A stretch of DNA of 64,000 nucleotides, taken from positions 817,001 to 881,000 of the forward strand of contig NZ_CP040710.1 in NCBI RefSeq assembly GCF_005943945.1, given 5' to 3'. The position numbers and the translations under genes are program-made. This stretch comes from Aggregatimonas sangjinii (GTDB taxonomy: Bacteria; Bacteroidota; Bacteroidia; Flavobacteriales; Flavobacteriaceae). The notes beneath the pieces are model-generated. The model worked only from the letters and a program-made list of their open reading frames with translations, was not told the origin of the DNA and searched no databases. Each line of letters starts with the position of its first letter. Within the stretch, counting starts at the first letter, position 1. Below, in pieces: positions 9,209 to 16,939 of this stretch.

Positions 9209-9403
9209 ATGTTAATAATACCAATTAAAGAAGGAGAAAACATCGATAGAGCTTTAAAGCGCTTCAAGCGAAAGTTCGACAAAACAGGTACAATGCGATC
9301 GTTGCGTAAGCGGCAGGCATTTACAAAACCTTCAGTAGAACGTAGAGCGCAGATTCAAAAAGCACAATACATTCAAGGACTAAGAGATAGAGAGGAAATC
9401 TAA
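9209..9403 (+). CDS. rpsU: 30S ribosomal protein bS21
   Basis: A 64-residue, strongly basic protein starting MLIIPIKEGENIDRALKRFK, the normal bS21 start, with the usual central RKRQAFTKPSVERR. It binds the 30S platform next to the 16S 3' end. In Bacteroidota it helps to hide the anti-Shine-Dalgarno sequence. The start is fixed by the AAAGGAGGT ribosome-binding site just upstream. The gene has its own promoter and a strong terminator, so it appears monocistronic. It stands before xerC and hpf, a common order in Flavobacteriia. Confidence 0.97.
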   Translation: MLIIPIKEGENIDRALKRFKRKFDKTGTMRSLRKRQAFTKPSVERRAQIQKAQYIQGLRDREEI

Positions 9404-9425
9404 ACGTTCCTTTTGAAAATATAGG

Positions 9426-9461
9426 AAATCCCATTTGTCGATAGACGAATGGGATTTTTTT
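9426..9461 (+). terminator. Rho-independent terminator after rpsU
   Basis: A 14-base-pair stem (one G-T pair) with a GATA loop is followed by a run of T. It begins 23 bases after the rpsU stop. Confidence 0.88.
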
Positions 9462-9552
9462 ATTTCCCACTCTAGGTCGGGGTTCTTATTAGTCGCTAAT
9501 TGCCGCGTCGTCTCTAAATCTATTTTTACGTTAAACTTAGTAACTTTACGGT

Positions 9553-10440
9553 ATGGCGGCAGAACCCTTTCTTTCTTATCTCTCTTTAGAGAAAAACTAT
9601 TCAGAGCATACAGTGAAGGCTTACAGGAAAGATATTGAAGCCTTTGCCGAGTTCTGTGCAAAAGAATATGAAGTCGAGTCGATAGAAAAGGTTGGCTATA
9701 CATTGATTCGCAGTTGGATTGTTCAATTGGTCGATTCCGGAATCAGCAACCGTTCCACAAATCGGAAAATTGCGTCTTTAAAAGCATATTATAAGTTTTT
9801 GCTTCGCGTTGGTGATATTAAAGTGAACCCGCTAGCAAAGCATAAGGCGCTGAAAACCTCAAAAAAAATCGAGATTCCCTTCTCGGAAACCGAGATGCAA
9901 AATGTGCTTTCCCAAATCGCGTATGACGAGGGTTTTGAGGGCGCTCGTGACAAATTGATGGTAGAATTGCTGTATGCAACGGGAATTCGTCGCGCAGAGC
10001 TCATCAATCTAAAAACCCAGGCGATAGATCTACATTCAAAAACAATGAAAGTGTTGGGCAAGCGCAATAAAGAACGAATAGTACCTTTGCTGCCATCGAC
10101 TGTCGCATTGCTAAAAGCCTACTTTAAGGAACGCGAGCTGCTTGAAGATCAACATGATGAACAGCATGTGTTTTTGTTGAAATCGGGTCACAAAATCTAC
10201 GAAACACTTGTCTATAGAGTTATAAATAAGTATCTTGGAAGAGTGTCGTCGAAGGTGAAAAAGAGTCCGCACATTCTCCGACATACCTTTGCGACCCATT
10301 TGCTTAACCAAGGGGCGGACCTAAATTCGGTGAAGGAGTTGTTGGGCCATTCCAGTTTGGCATCTACGCAAGTGTACACGCACAATAGTATAGCCGAACT
10401 AAAGAAGGTGCATTCGGCCGCTCATCCACGGAGCAAGTAA
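9553..10440 (+). CDS. xerC: Tyrosine recombinase XerC-type
   Basis: A 295-residue tyrosine recombinase. The N-terminal SAM-like core-binding domain (1-90) contains YSEHTVKAYRKDIEAF. The catalytic domain shows the expected residues: Arg in ATGIRRAEL (about 140-148), HxxR in HILRHTFATHLL (about 236-247), His in LGHSS (about 261-265) and the nucleophile Tyr in TQVYTH (about 269-274). XerC and XerD resolve chromosome dimers at dif. Flavobacterial genomes carry two similar genes, and the xerC rather than xerD label rests on its position beside rpsU and hpf. No mobile-element context is seen. Confidence 0.9.
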   Translation: MAAEPFLSYLSLEKNYSEHTVKAYRKDIEAFAEFCAKEYEVESIEKVGYTLIRSWIVQLVDSGISNRSTNRKIASLKAYYKFLLRVGDIKVNPLAKHKALKTSKKIEIPFSETEMQNVLSQIAYDEGFEGARDKLMVELLYATGIRRAELINLKTQAIDLHSKTMKVLGKRNKERIVPLLPSTVALLKAYFKERELLEDQHDEQHVFLLKSGHKIYETLVYRVINKYLGRVSSKVKKSPHILRHTFATHLLNQGADLNSVKELLGHSSLASTQVYTHNSIAELKKVHSAAHPRSK

Positions 10441-10506
10441 AAAGACTCCCAGTATTAAAGGCGATATTCACTTTGTCGCTATGTCTAACCTAATCCTAAA
10501 ACGACT

Positions 10507-10812
10507 ATGCAAATAAACACACAAACGGTAAATTTCAACGCAGAGGCTTCGTTGATGAATTTTCTTGAAAACAGAATGAGTAAGATGGAGCAATATTATG
10601 ATAGAGTGATTAGCTCTGACGTGTATCTTAAGGTGCAAAAAACTAGCGGGAAAGAAAATAAAATCGTTGAGATCAAAGTAAACGTCCCAAAGGATAATTT
10701 TATGGTTAAAAAACAGTGCAAATCATTTGAGGAAGCAATAGATTCCGCTTGTAGTTCCTTGGAGCGAAGGCTCATTAAAAGAAAGGAAAAACTAAGACTT
10801 CAGGTGTCATAA
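10507..10812 (+). CDS. hpf: Ribosome hibernation promoting factor, short HPF/RaiA type
   Basis: A 101-residue protein of the HPF/RaiA family. It has a beta-alpha-beta-beta-beta-alpha pattern, the central VEIKVNVPKDNFMVKK stretch and a basic C-terminal helix ending ERRLIKRKEKLRLQVS. It lacks the long C-terminal dimerisation domain of long-form HPF, so it should bind the 30S A/P site channel and preserve or inactivate ribosomes in slow growth. It lies 66 bases after xerC and just before the tRNA promoter. Confidence 0.9.
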   Translation: MQINTQTVNFNAEASLMNFLENRMSKMEQYYDRVISSDVYLKVQKTSGKENKIVEIKVNVPKDNFMVKKQCKSFEEAIDSACSSLERRLIKRKEKLRLQVS

Positions 10813-10830
10813 AAATTTCCAGAAAATAGT

Positions 10831-10860
10831 TTTGATTAAACAAATAAATATCTACATTTG
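10831..10860 (+). promoter_or_regulatory. Promoter of the tRNA-tuf-secE operon
   Basis: TTTG at 10831-10834 and TACATTTG at 10853-10860, 18 bases apart, match the Bacteroidota -33/-7 consensus. The element is about 50 bases before tRNA-Thr(TGT) and is the best promoter candidate for the whole tRNA/tuf cluster. Confidence 0.7.
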
Positions 10861-10861
10861 C

Positions 10862-10889
10862 AGTCCGTTAGAAATAGCGGACTTTTTTA
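10862..10889 (+). terminator. Hairpin plus T-run between hpf and the tRNA genes
   Basis: A 9-base-pair stem (one wobble pair) with a GAAA loop is followed by TTTTTT. It would terminate hpf transcription. It also starts only a few bases after the tRNA promoter, so it overlaps the predicted +1 of the next unit. Confidence 0.65.
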
Positions 10890-10909
10890 TGCGTAAAAAA
10901 GTGCAAAAC

Positions 10910-10983
10910 GCCGATGTAGCTCAGCTGGCTAGAGCAGCTGATTTGTAATCAGCAGGTCGTGGGTTCGAGTCCCTCTATCGGCT
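10910..10983 (+). tRNA. tRNA-Thr(TGT)
   Basis: A 74-base cloverleaf. The acceptor GCCGATG pairs with TATCGGC (one G-T). The anticodon stem GCTGA/TCAGC encloses the loop TTTGTAA, with anticodon TGT. The T-arm contains GGTTCGAGTCC. The discriminator is T and no CCA is encoded. It is the first gene of the tRNA/tuf cluster. Confidence 0.95.
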
Positions 10984-11208
10984 CAAAAACATGGAAAAGT
11001 TTGATCTTTTCTAGGTTTTTAAATTACTGAATTGATGGAGGGCCAAGAGGTTCGTCCCGAATGAAAAGGGAGCACTTCCTTTGTTCGTTCAAATACTGAA
11101 AGAAAGTTCGTGTTAATCAGTTTTGTAGAAGACTGTTTAAAATTAAATGTCGATCGATATTTAGGATTGTACGAACAAGCGTTCATTAAAATATTGAATT
11201 ACCAAATT

Positions 11209-11307
11209 GGGGAGATACTCAAGCGGCCAACGAGGGTCCGCCTGGGGCGGATAAATCTGCTGACTATGTCTTGGCAGGTTCCCCCGAAGCTTCGGGGCTG
11301 CTCTCCC
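11209..11307 (+). pseudogene. tRNA-Tyr pseudo-copy 1 with two hairpin inserts
   Basis: The first 28 bases match tRNA-Tyr. The next seven bases, the 5' side of the anticodon arm, are replaced by a 15-base hairpin (TCCGCC/GGCGGA). The T-loop is replaced by a 16-base palindrome (CCCCGAAGCTTCGGGG). Acceptor-stem ends remain largely pairable. It cannot present a normal anticodon arm. Confidence 0.88.
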
Positions 11308-11377
11308 GAAGACCCAGCGATTATCGTGGGAATAGTATTGAGCGAAGAAGTTCATTAAAATATTGAATTACCAAATT

Positions 11378-11476
11378 GGGGAGATACTCAAGCGGCCAAC
11401 GATGGTCCGCCTGGGGCGGATAAATCTGCTGACTATGTCTTGGCAGGTTCCCCCGAAGCTTCGGGGCTGCTCTCCC
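11378..11476 (+). pseudogene. tRNA-Tyr pseudo-copy 2 with two hairpin inserts
   Basis: It has the same structure as the copy 169 bases upstream, with the two hairpins at the same positions. It differs from that copy by GATGG instead of GAGGG before the first hairpin. It shares the CTATGTCTTGG variant with copy 1. Confidence 0.88.
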
Positions 11477-11546
11477 GAAGACCCAGCGATTATCGTGGGA
11501 ATAGTATTGAGCGAAGAAGTTCATTAAAATATTGTAATACCAAATT

Positions 11547-11645
11547 GGGGAGATACTCAAGCGGCCAACGAGGGTCCGCCTGAGGCGGATAAATCTGCTG
11601 ACTACGTCTTCGCAGGTTCCCCCGAAGCTTCGGGGCTGCTCTCCC
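11547..11645 (+). pseudogene. tRNA-Tyr pseudo-copy 3 with two hairpin inserts
   Basis: It is closest to the functional gene: it keeps CTACGTCTTCGCAGG exactly. The anticodon-arm hairpin has loop TGA instead of TGG, and the T-loop palindrome is unchanged. Confidence 0.88.
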
Positions 11646-11715
11646 GAAGACCCAGCGATTATCGTGGGAATAGTATTGAGCGAAGAAGTTCATTAAAATA
11701 TTGTAATACCAAATT

Positions 11716-11797
<82 letters not shown>

Positions 11798-11843
11798 CTT
11801 TAAATTAAATTGTGGTGAGTCATATCAGACAGCTGGTGGAGGC

Positions 11844-11883
11844 CTTCGCAGGTTCTCCCGACGCTTCGGGACTGCTCTCCCCA
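11844..11883 (+). pseudogene. tRNA-Tyr 3' fragment with a different T-loop hairpin
   Basis: CTTCGCAGGTTC and CTGCTCTCCCCA match the functional tRNA-Tyr, but the T-loop between them is a hairpin, TCCCGA CGCT TCGGGA, of different sequence from that in the upstream copies. No 5' half is present. Confidence 0.8.
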
Positions 11884-11930
11884 CAATTTATTTGAGTTTT
11901 GAATTCCAGAGTTGGATTCAAAATTTAATT

Positions 11931-12003
11931 GCGGGAGTAGCTCAGTTGGTAGAGCGTCAGCCTTCCAAGCTGAATGTCGCCGGTTCGAACCCGGTCTCCC
12001 GCT
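11931..12003 (+). tRNA. tRNA-Gly(TCC)
   Basis: A 73-base cloverleaf. GCGGGAG pairs with CTCCCGC, discriminator T. The anticodon stem TCAGC/GCTGA has loop CTTCCAA, anticodon TCC. The T-arm contains GGTTCGAACCC. Third functional tRNA of the cluster. Confidence 0.95.
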
Positions 12004-12084
12004 CAATACTGAGTTAGCGTTTACGGTTTATAATTCGAGGGGAAAAACCTTGAACATCCAAACCTTGAACCTGAAACCTAAAAA

Positions 12085-12156
12085 GCCGGCGTAGCTCAGG
12101 GGTAGAGCGTTTCCTTGGTAAGGAAGAGGTCACGAGTTCAAATCTCGTCGTTGGCT
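12085..12156 (+). tRNA. tRNA-Thr(GGT)
   Basis: A 72-base cloverleaf. GCCGGCG pairs with CGTTGGC (two G-T pairs), discriminator T. The anticodon stem TTTCC/GGAAG-type arm has loop TTGGTAA, anticodon GGT. It is located 56 bases before tuf with no promoter between, so it is very likely processed from the same transcript. Confidence 0.93.
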
Positions 12157-12212
12157 CTAAGAAGACATTAATTGTACACACTAATATAAACTAAGATTAA
12201 AATTCATTAAAC

Positions 12213-13400
12213 ATGGCAAAGGAAACTTTTGATCGTTCCAAACCGCACTTAAATATTGGTACTATTGGACACGTAGATCACGGTAAAACAACATTAACTG
12301 CGGCTATTACGGAAGTATTGGCAAATGCAGGTCTTTCGGAAAAAAGGAGTTTCGACTCAATTGATAACGCTCCTGAAGAGAAGGAAAGAGGTATTACGAT
12401 CAACACATCTCATGTTGAGTATCAAACTGCCAATCGTCACTACGCACACGTTGACTGTCCTGGTCACGCGGATTACGTAAAGAACATGGTAACTGGTGCC
12501 GCCCAGATGGATGGCGCTATACTTGTTGTTGCCGCTACCGATGGTCCTATGCCACAAACTCGTGAGCACATCCTTTTAGGTCGTCAGGTTGGTATTCCAA
12601 GAATTGTTGTCTTCATGAATAAGGTTGACATGGTTGATGACGAAGAACTTTTGGAATTGGTTGAGATGGAAGTACGTGAATTGCTTTCTTTCTACGAATA
12701 TGATGGTGATAACGGACCGGTCATTGCAGGTTCGGCATTAGGTGCTTTGAACGGGGAGCAGAAATGGGTCGACACGGTCATGGAATTAATGGCTGCTGTT
12801 GATGAATGGATTGAGCTTCCAAAAAGGGATATCGATAAAGATTTCTTAATGCCGGTTGAAGATGTATTTACGATTACAGGTCGTGGTACTGTTGCTACTG
12901 GTCGTATCGAAACCGGTGTTGCCAATACAGGTGATGCGGTGGATATTATTGGAATGGGTGCCGAAAAATTGTCTTCTACGGTAACAGGTGTTGAAATGTT
13001 CCGTAAGATTTTGGATAGAGGTGAGGCTGGTGATAACGTTGGTATCTTGTTAAGAGGTATTGAAAAATCCCAAATTAGCCGTGGAATGGTAATCTGTAAG
13101 CCAGGTTCCGTGAAGCCACATGCTAAATTTGAAGCAGAGGTTTATATCCTTAAGAAAGAAGAAGGTGGTCGTCATACACCTTTCCACAATAACTACCGTC
13201 CACAGTTCTACGTAAGGACCACCGATGTTACCGGAACAATCAACTTGCCTAGTGGTGTTGAGATGGTGATGCCTGGTGACAACCTTACGATTACGGTTGA
13301 ATTGCTATCGCCCATCGCATTGAGCAATGGTCTACGTTTCGCTATCCGTGAGGGTGGTAGAACAGTAGGTGCCGGACAGGTTACCAAGATTTTAGATTAA
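12213..13400 (+). CDS. tuf: Elongation factor Tu
   Basis: A 395-residue GTPase that delivers aminoacyl-tRNA to the ribosome. G1 GHVDHGKTT is at about residues 19-27, the switch region [11 protein letters not shown] at about 60-70, G3 DCPGHADY at about 81-88, and G4 NKVDMVD at about 136-142. Domains 2 and 3 are complete and end [10 protein letters not shown]. The gene sits among its own substrates, with tRNA genes on both sides, as in the E. coli tufB operon. No other tuf gene is visible in the window. Confidence 0.98.
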   Translation: MAKETFDRSKPHLNIGTIGHVDHGKTTLTAAITEVLANAGLSEKRSFDSIDNAPEEKERGITINTSHVEYQTANRHYAHVDCPGHADYVKNMVTGAAQMDGAILVVAATDGPMPQTREHILLGRQVGIPRIVVFMNKVDMVDDEELLELVEMEVRELLSFYEYDGDNGPVIAGSALGALNGEQKWVDTVMELMAAVDEWIELPKRDIDKDFLMPVEDVFTITGRGTVATGRIETGVANTGDAVDIIGMGAEKLSSTVTGVEMFRKILDRGEAGDNVGILLRGIEKSQISRGMVICKPGSVKPHAKFEAEVYILKKEEGGRHTPFHNNYRPQFYVRTTDVTGTINLPSGVEMVMPGDNLTITVELLSPIALSNGLRFAIREGGRTVGAGQVTKILD

Positions 13401-13416
13401 GAGTATAATTGATATT

Positions 13417-13457
13417 ACATCTAAGGTGTCCGCCGTCAGGCGGATACCTTTCGATGT
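13417..13457 (+). other. Large hairpin between tuf and tRNA-Trp
   Basis: An inner stem of 12 pairs (including TCCGCC/GGCGGA around loop GTCA) is extended by ACATC/GATGT after a small internal loop. No T-run follows and tRNA-Trp starts 9 bases on, so a processing site is more likely than a terminator. The core is the same hairpin type as in the tRNA-Tyr pseudo-copies. Confidence 0.75.
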
Positions 13458-13465
13458 AAATATAA

Positions 13466-13538
13466 ACGGGTGTAGCTCAGTTGGTAGAGCACTGGTCTCC
13501 AAAACCAGGTGTCGGGAGTTCGAGTCTCTCCTCCCGTG
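13466..13538 (+). tRNA. tRNA-Trp(CCA)
   Basis: A 73-base cloverleaf. ACGGGTG pairs with CTCCCGT, discriminator G as usual for Trp. The anticodon stem CTGGT/ACCAG has loop CTCCAAA, anticodon CCA. The T-arm is GGGAG TTCGAGT CTCTC. It lies between tuf and secE, an extra gene compared with the E. coli order. Confidence 0.95.
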
Positions 13539-13540
13539 CT

Positions 13541-13699
13541 AAATGAATGAGTACGGTTTGTGAGACAAGAAGTTTATCCCGAGCGCAGTCGAGGGAAGTC
13601 TCTCCTCCCGTGCTAAACGAATGAGTACGGTTTGTGAGACGAGTCCTGAAGTTTCGGGATATCCCGAGCGCAGTCGAGGGAAGTCGCTCCTCCTGTGCT
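13541..13699 (+). repeat. Two tandem tRNA-Trp 3'-end copies carrying palindromes
   Basis: AGTCTCTCCTCCCGTGCT, the 3' end of tRNA-Trp at 13523-13540, recurs at 13597-13614 and with two changes at 13682-13699. A 26-base downstream flank containing GAATGAGTACGG is repeated too. Each copy is preceded, where the T-loop 5' half should be, by the palindrome TCCCGAGCGCAGTCGAGGGA (13577-13596 and 13662-13681). The second copy has an additional hairpin at 13644-13659. Confidence 0.88.
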
Positions 13700-13829
13700 G
13701 AGCTTTGAAAAACAAATGTGTTTCTAATCCTGGGGTTTTGGGATAAGTTGTGCAAAATAGGAGTGTTTTTAACTAAACCTTTATTGACGACGTCGAAACA
13801 TTCTTGACTAACAAAAGAAAAGACATATC

Positions 13830-14018
13830 ATGTTGACCTATATTAAAGAATCAATTGAAGAGCTGAAGAACAATGTTTCTTTGCCTCCAAAGGCAGAATC
13901 GTCGAACTTGATGGTCGTTGTAGCCGTTTTTTCGATATTGTTCGCTTTGGCGACATGGGGTGTGGATAGCTTGTTAAGCAAGGTGATTCGTTTTTATTTC
14001 GACAACATCTTAAACTAA
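13830..14018 (+). CDS. secE: Preprotein translocase subunit SecE
   Basis: A 62-residue single-span membrane protein. The amphipathic N-terminal helix YIKESIEELKNNVSLPPK is followed by one membrane helix at about 31-50 and a C-terminal helix. This is the short SecE form, which stabilises SecY in the translocon. It lies 13 bases before nusG, the universal neighbour. Confidence 0.95.
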   Translation: MLTYIKESIEELKNNVSLPPKAESSNLMVVVAVFSILFALATWGVDSLLSKVIRFYFDNILN

Positions 14019-14031
14019 TTTAGAACATATT

Positions 14032-14583
14032 ATGTCAGAGGTATTGGATAAGAAATGGTATGTGGTTCGAGCGGTTAGCGGCCAAGAGAATAAAATCAAA
14101 GGCTATATTGAAAGCGAGGTAGAACGCCATGGCTTTTCCGATTATTTGGAAGAAGTATTGGTGCCGACCGAAAAGGTGGTGCAGATACGAAAAGGAAAAA
14201 AAATAAATAAAGAGCGTGTTTATTTTCCAGGTTACATTATGGTCAAGGCCAATTTGGCAGGAGAGATGATTCATATCATCAGATCTATAACCAATGTGAT
14301 CGGTTTCTTAGGTGAAACGAAGGGTGGAGACCCCGTGCCTTTAAGAAAATCAGAAGTGAATAGAATGCTCGGTAAGGTAGACGAATTGGCGATTAACACT
14401 GACAGTGTGGCCATACCTTTCGTCTTCGGCGAAACGGTAAAAGTTATCGACGGACCTTTCAACGGATTCAACGGTACCGTTGAAAAAATTAATGAAGAAA
14501 AACGTAAGCTAGAGGTAATGGTAAAGATTTTCGGAAGAAAGACCCCATTGGAACTCAGCTATATGCAAGTAGAAAAAGTTTAG
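14032..14583 (+). CDS. nusG: Transcription termination/antitermination factor NusG
   Basis: A 183-residue protein. The NGN domain begins KKWYVVRAVSGQENKIKGYI, with VYFPGYIMVKA near residue 62. The C-terminal KOW domain contains GPFNGFNGTVEKINEEKRKL at about 141-160. It binds the RNA polymerase clamp and couples to Rho or S10. It is part of the secE-nusG-rplKAJL-rpoBC cluster. Confidence 0.97.
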   Translation: MSEVLDKKWYVVRAVSGQENKIKGYIESEVERHGFSDYLEEVLVPTEKVVQIRKGKKINKERVYFPGYIMVKANLAGEMIHIIRSITNVIGFLGETKGGDPVPLRKSEVNRMLGKVDELAINTDSVAIPFVFGETVKVIDGPFNGFNGTVEKINEEKRKLEVMVKIFGRKTPLELSYMQVEKV

Positions 14584-14650
14584 TATCAAGTGTTACATAG
14601 ATAAAGTTGTGTTGCTTCCAATTGGCATAACTTCAATTTAAATTTAAACA

Positions 14651-15088
14651 ATGGCAAAAGAAGTAGGTAAAGTAGTTAAGCTACAAGTTAGGGGAGGTGC
14701 AGCGAATCCATCGCCGCCGGTTGGACCCGCCTTAGGTGCTGCCGGCGTTAACATCATGGAGTTCTGTAAGCAGTTTAATGCCAGAACCCAAGACAAACCA
14801 GGTAAAGTTCTACCTGTTGTTATCACCGTGTACAAAGACAAGTCGTTCGACTTTGTCATCAAAACACCGCCAGCGGCAGTTCAATTGATGGAAGCAGCTA
14901 AGATTAAAAAAGGATCAGGCGAACCTAACCGAATAAAACTAGGTAGCGTATCCTGGGATCAGATTAAGGCGATAGCCGAAGACAAAATGGTAGACCTTAA
15001 TGCGTTTACAATCGAGTCGGCTATGAGCATGGTCGCTGGAACAGCGCGTTCAATGGGTATGAAAGTAGCCGGAAAACGTCCTTTTTAA
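14651..15088 (+). CDS. rplK: 50S ribosomal protein uL11
   Basis: A 145-residue protein. The N-terminal domain contains [20 protein letters not shown], and the C-terminal rRNA-binding domain ends [13 protein letters not shown]. It binds the GTPase-associated centre of 23S rRNA. It is 20 bases from rplA. Confidence 0.97.
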   Translation: MAKEVGKVVKLQVRGGAANPSPPVGPALGAAGVNIMEFCKQFNARTQDKPGKVLPVVITVYKDKSFDFVIKTPPAAVQLMEAAKIKKGSGEPNRIKLGSVSWDQIKAIAEDKMVDLNAFTIESAMSMVAGTARSMGMKVAGKRPF

Positions 15089-15108
15089 AATCTTATAAAG
15101 CAATTTAA

Positions 15109-15798
15109 ATGGCAAAATTAACAAAGAACCAAAAAGAGGCCTATGCGATGATAGAGCAAGACAAACTCTATTCTGTAGATGAGGCATCTGTTTTAGTAAA
15201 AGAGATCACCAAAGCAAAGTTCGATGCATCTGTCGATTTAGCAGTTCGTTTGGGTGTTGATCCTAAGAAAGCCAATCAAATGGTGCGGGGTGTGGTAACT
15301 TTACCCCACGGTACCGGTAAGGATGTAAAGGTTTTGGCCTTGGTTACCCCGGACAAAGAAGCCGAAGCGGCCGAAGCAGGAGCCGATTATGTCGGATTGG
15401 ATGAGTATTTGGATAAGATAAAAGGCGGTTGGACTGATGTTGATGTCATCATCACCATGCCCAGCGTCATGGGAAAACTGGGTCCTTTAGGACGTGTTTT
15501 GGGACCGAGAGGTTTGATGCCCAATCCAAAAACAGGAACCGTTACTATGGATGTTGCCAAGGCAGTATCTGAGGTAAAGGCGGGTAAAATAGATTTTAAG
15601 GTAGACAAAACGGGTATCGTACATGCGGCCATCGGGAAAGTTTCTTTCTCTCCTGATAAAATCGCAGGAAATGCCAAAGAACTTTTGGATACGTTGAATA
15701 AATTGAAGCCTGCGGCCTCTAAAGGTGTGTATATGAAATCCATTTTCATGTCAAGCACGATGAGCCCTAGTCTTCAAGTTGACCCTAAAACAGTTTAA
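15109..15798 (+). CDS. rplA: 50S ribosomal protein uL1
   Basis: A 229-residue protein. It includes the conserved [20 protein letters not shown] at about 120-139 and the C-terminal [17 protein letters not shown]. It binds the L1 stalk and in many bacteria represses the L11 operon mRNA. No L1-stalk mimic was identified with confidence in the 67 bases before rplK. Confidence 0.97.
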   Translation: MAKLTKNQKEAYAMIEQDKLYSVDEASVLVKEITKAKFDASVDLAVRLGVDPKKANQMVRGVVTLPHGTGKDVKVLALVTPDKEAEAAEAGADYVGLDEYLDKIKGGWTDVDVIITMPSVMGKLGPLGRVLGPRGLMPNPKTGTVTMDVAKAVSEVKAGKIDFKVDKTGIVHAAIGKVSFSPDKIAGNAKELLDTLNKLKPAASKGVYMKSIFMSSTMSPSLQVDPKTV

Positions 15799-15824
15799 CG
15801 AACTGGTAGTTCAAAATTTTTAGT

Positions 15825-16340
15825 ATGACAAGAAAAGAAAAAGCAAACGTAATACAAGATTTAACTACACAGTTAGGAGATAGTGCGACCATTTATTTGG
15901 CCGATATCTCCGGTTTGGATGCCGGCACAACATCAGCTTTGAGAAGAGCGTGTTTCAAGGCGGATATTAAACTGGCCGTGGTTAAGAATACCTTGCTTGC
16001 AAAAGCAATGGAAGCTTCGGAAAAGGAGTTTGGCGAATTACCTGAGGTGCTTAAGGGAAATACTTCCCTGATGTTCTCAGAAGTAGCCAATGCTCCCGCG
16101 AAAGTGATCAAAAATTTTCGTAAGAAGTCTGATAGGCCCTTGTTGAAGGGAGCATTTATAGAGGAAGCAGTTTATATTGGCGATAATCAATTAGATACGC
16201 TGGTAAGCATCAAATCGAAGGAAGAAATGATCGGTGAGATTATCGGACTGTTGCAATCTCCTGCTAAAAATGTTATTTCCGGATTGAAATCCGGTGGTGG
16301 CAAATTGGCCGGTATCCTCAAAACCTTATCAGAAAGATAA
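15825..16340 (+). CDS. rplJ: 50S ribosomal protein uL10
   Basis: A 171-residue stalk base protein. It has the N-terminal MTRKEKANVIQDLT, a central VVKNTLLAKAM and a C-terminal helix that binds L7/L12 dimers. Only 26 bases separate it from rplA, so the long L10 leader known from E. coli is absent here. Confidence 0.97.
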   Translation: MTRKEKANVIQDLTTQLGDSATIYLADISGLDAGTTSALRRACFKADIKLAVVKNTLLAKAMEASEKEFGELPEVLKGNTSLMFSEVANAPAKVIKNFRKKSDRPLLKGAFIEEAVYIGDNQLDTLVSIKSKEEMIGEIIGLLQSPAKNVISGLKSGGGKLAGILKTLSER

Positions 16341-16394
16341 CAAGTACGCACTAAACAACAATTATATTTTAAAATTTTATTAAACGATAGAAAA

Positions 16395-16772
16395 ATGGCA
16401 GATTTAAAAGAATTCGCAGAGCAGTTAGTTAATTTAACCGTAAAAGAGGTTAACGATTTAGCTGGTATATTAAAAGAAGAATATGGTATCGAGCCTGCAG
16501 CAGCAGCAGTAGCCGTTGCCGCCGGTGGTGGTGGTGATGCTGGTGAAGCCGTTGAAGAGCAATCGGAATTCGACGTGATTTTGAAAGCGGCCGGTGGTTC
16601 TAAATTGGCAGTGGTTAAATTGGTTAAGGAATTGACCGGTTTAGGTTTGAAAGATGCTAAGGACATCGTTGATAGCGCGCCAAAAGCCGTTAAGGAAGGG
16701 GTTGCTAAAGACGAAGCGGAAGGTATCAAAAAATCTTTAGAAGAAGCTGGAGCAGAGGTTGAACTTAAATAA
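16395..16772 (+). CDS. rplL: 50S ribosomal protein bL12
   Basis: A 125-residue protein. The N-terminal dimerisation domain is followed by an Ala/Gly hinge (about 36-52) and the C-terminal domain with [20 protein letters not shown]. It recruits translation factors as a multimer on L10. A long hairpin follows before rpoB. Confidence 0.97.
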   Translation: MADLKEFAEQLVNLTVKEVNDLAGILKEEYGIEPAAAAVAVAAGGGGDAGEAVEEQSEFDVILKAAGGSKLAVVKLVKELTGLGLKDAKDIVDSAPKAVKEGVAKDEAEGIKKSLEEAGAEVELK

Positions 16773-16792
16773 GGGCAACGGCTATAGCACTA

Positions 16793-16836
16793 GGTTTTAG
16801 GTCTTTCCTCGCTTCTGGCGGGGCTAGACCTAAACC
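16793..16836 (+). other. Long hairpin in the rplL-rpoB gap
   Basis: An outer stem of about 11 pairs (AGGTCT/AGACCT and flanks, one bulge) and an inner 6-pair stem close a 5-base loop. No T-run follows. The position matches the E. coli attenuator/RNase III site that sets the ribosomal protein to RNA polymerase ratio. Confidence 0.7.
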
Positions 16837-16939
16837 ATTTTATAAACTTGGCTAATCGTATGTAACGACCAAGTTGTCATACAGTATATAACGGTATATA
16901 CCACCCAATTACTATTCACGATCAAAATTTTATCCGTAG

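Larger units (their letters stand above)
11182..11688 (+). repeat. Three tandem 169-bp units upstream of tRNA-Tyr
   Basis: Units begin at 11182, 11351 and 11520, and the true tRNA-Tyr region starts in register at 11689. Each unit holds a 27-base leader identical or nearly so to that of the functional tRNA-Tyr, a 99-base decayed tRNA-Tyr copy, and a 43-base spacer ending GAGCGAAGAAG. Units 1 and 2 share changes absent from unit 3. Unit 3 is closest to the functional gene, which suggests stepwise amplification away from it. Confidence 0.92.

Noticed and set aside
9553-10440. Tyrosine recombinase as the integrase of a mobile element at the nearby tRNA genes
   Set aside because: The protein looks like housekeeping XerC, lies between rpsU and hpf in the usual order, and no attachment-site duplication or phage genes are present.
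10984-11181. Stretch between tRNA-Thr and the tRNA-Tyr array with an AAAAAC..GTTTTT stem and a GGTTCGTCCCGAAT piece
   Set aside because: The stem has central mismatches, and the T-loop-like piece is too short to be assigned to a tRNA.
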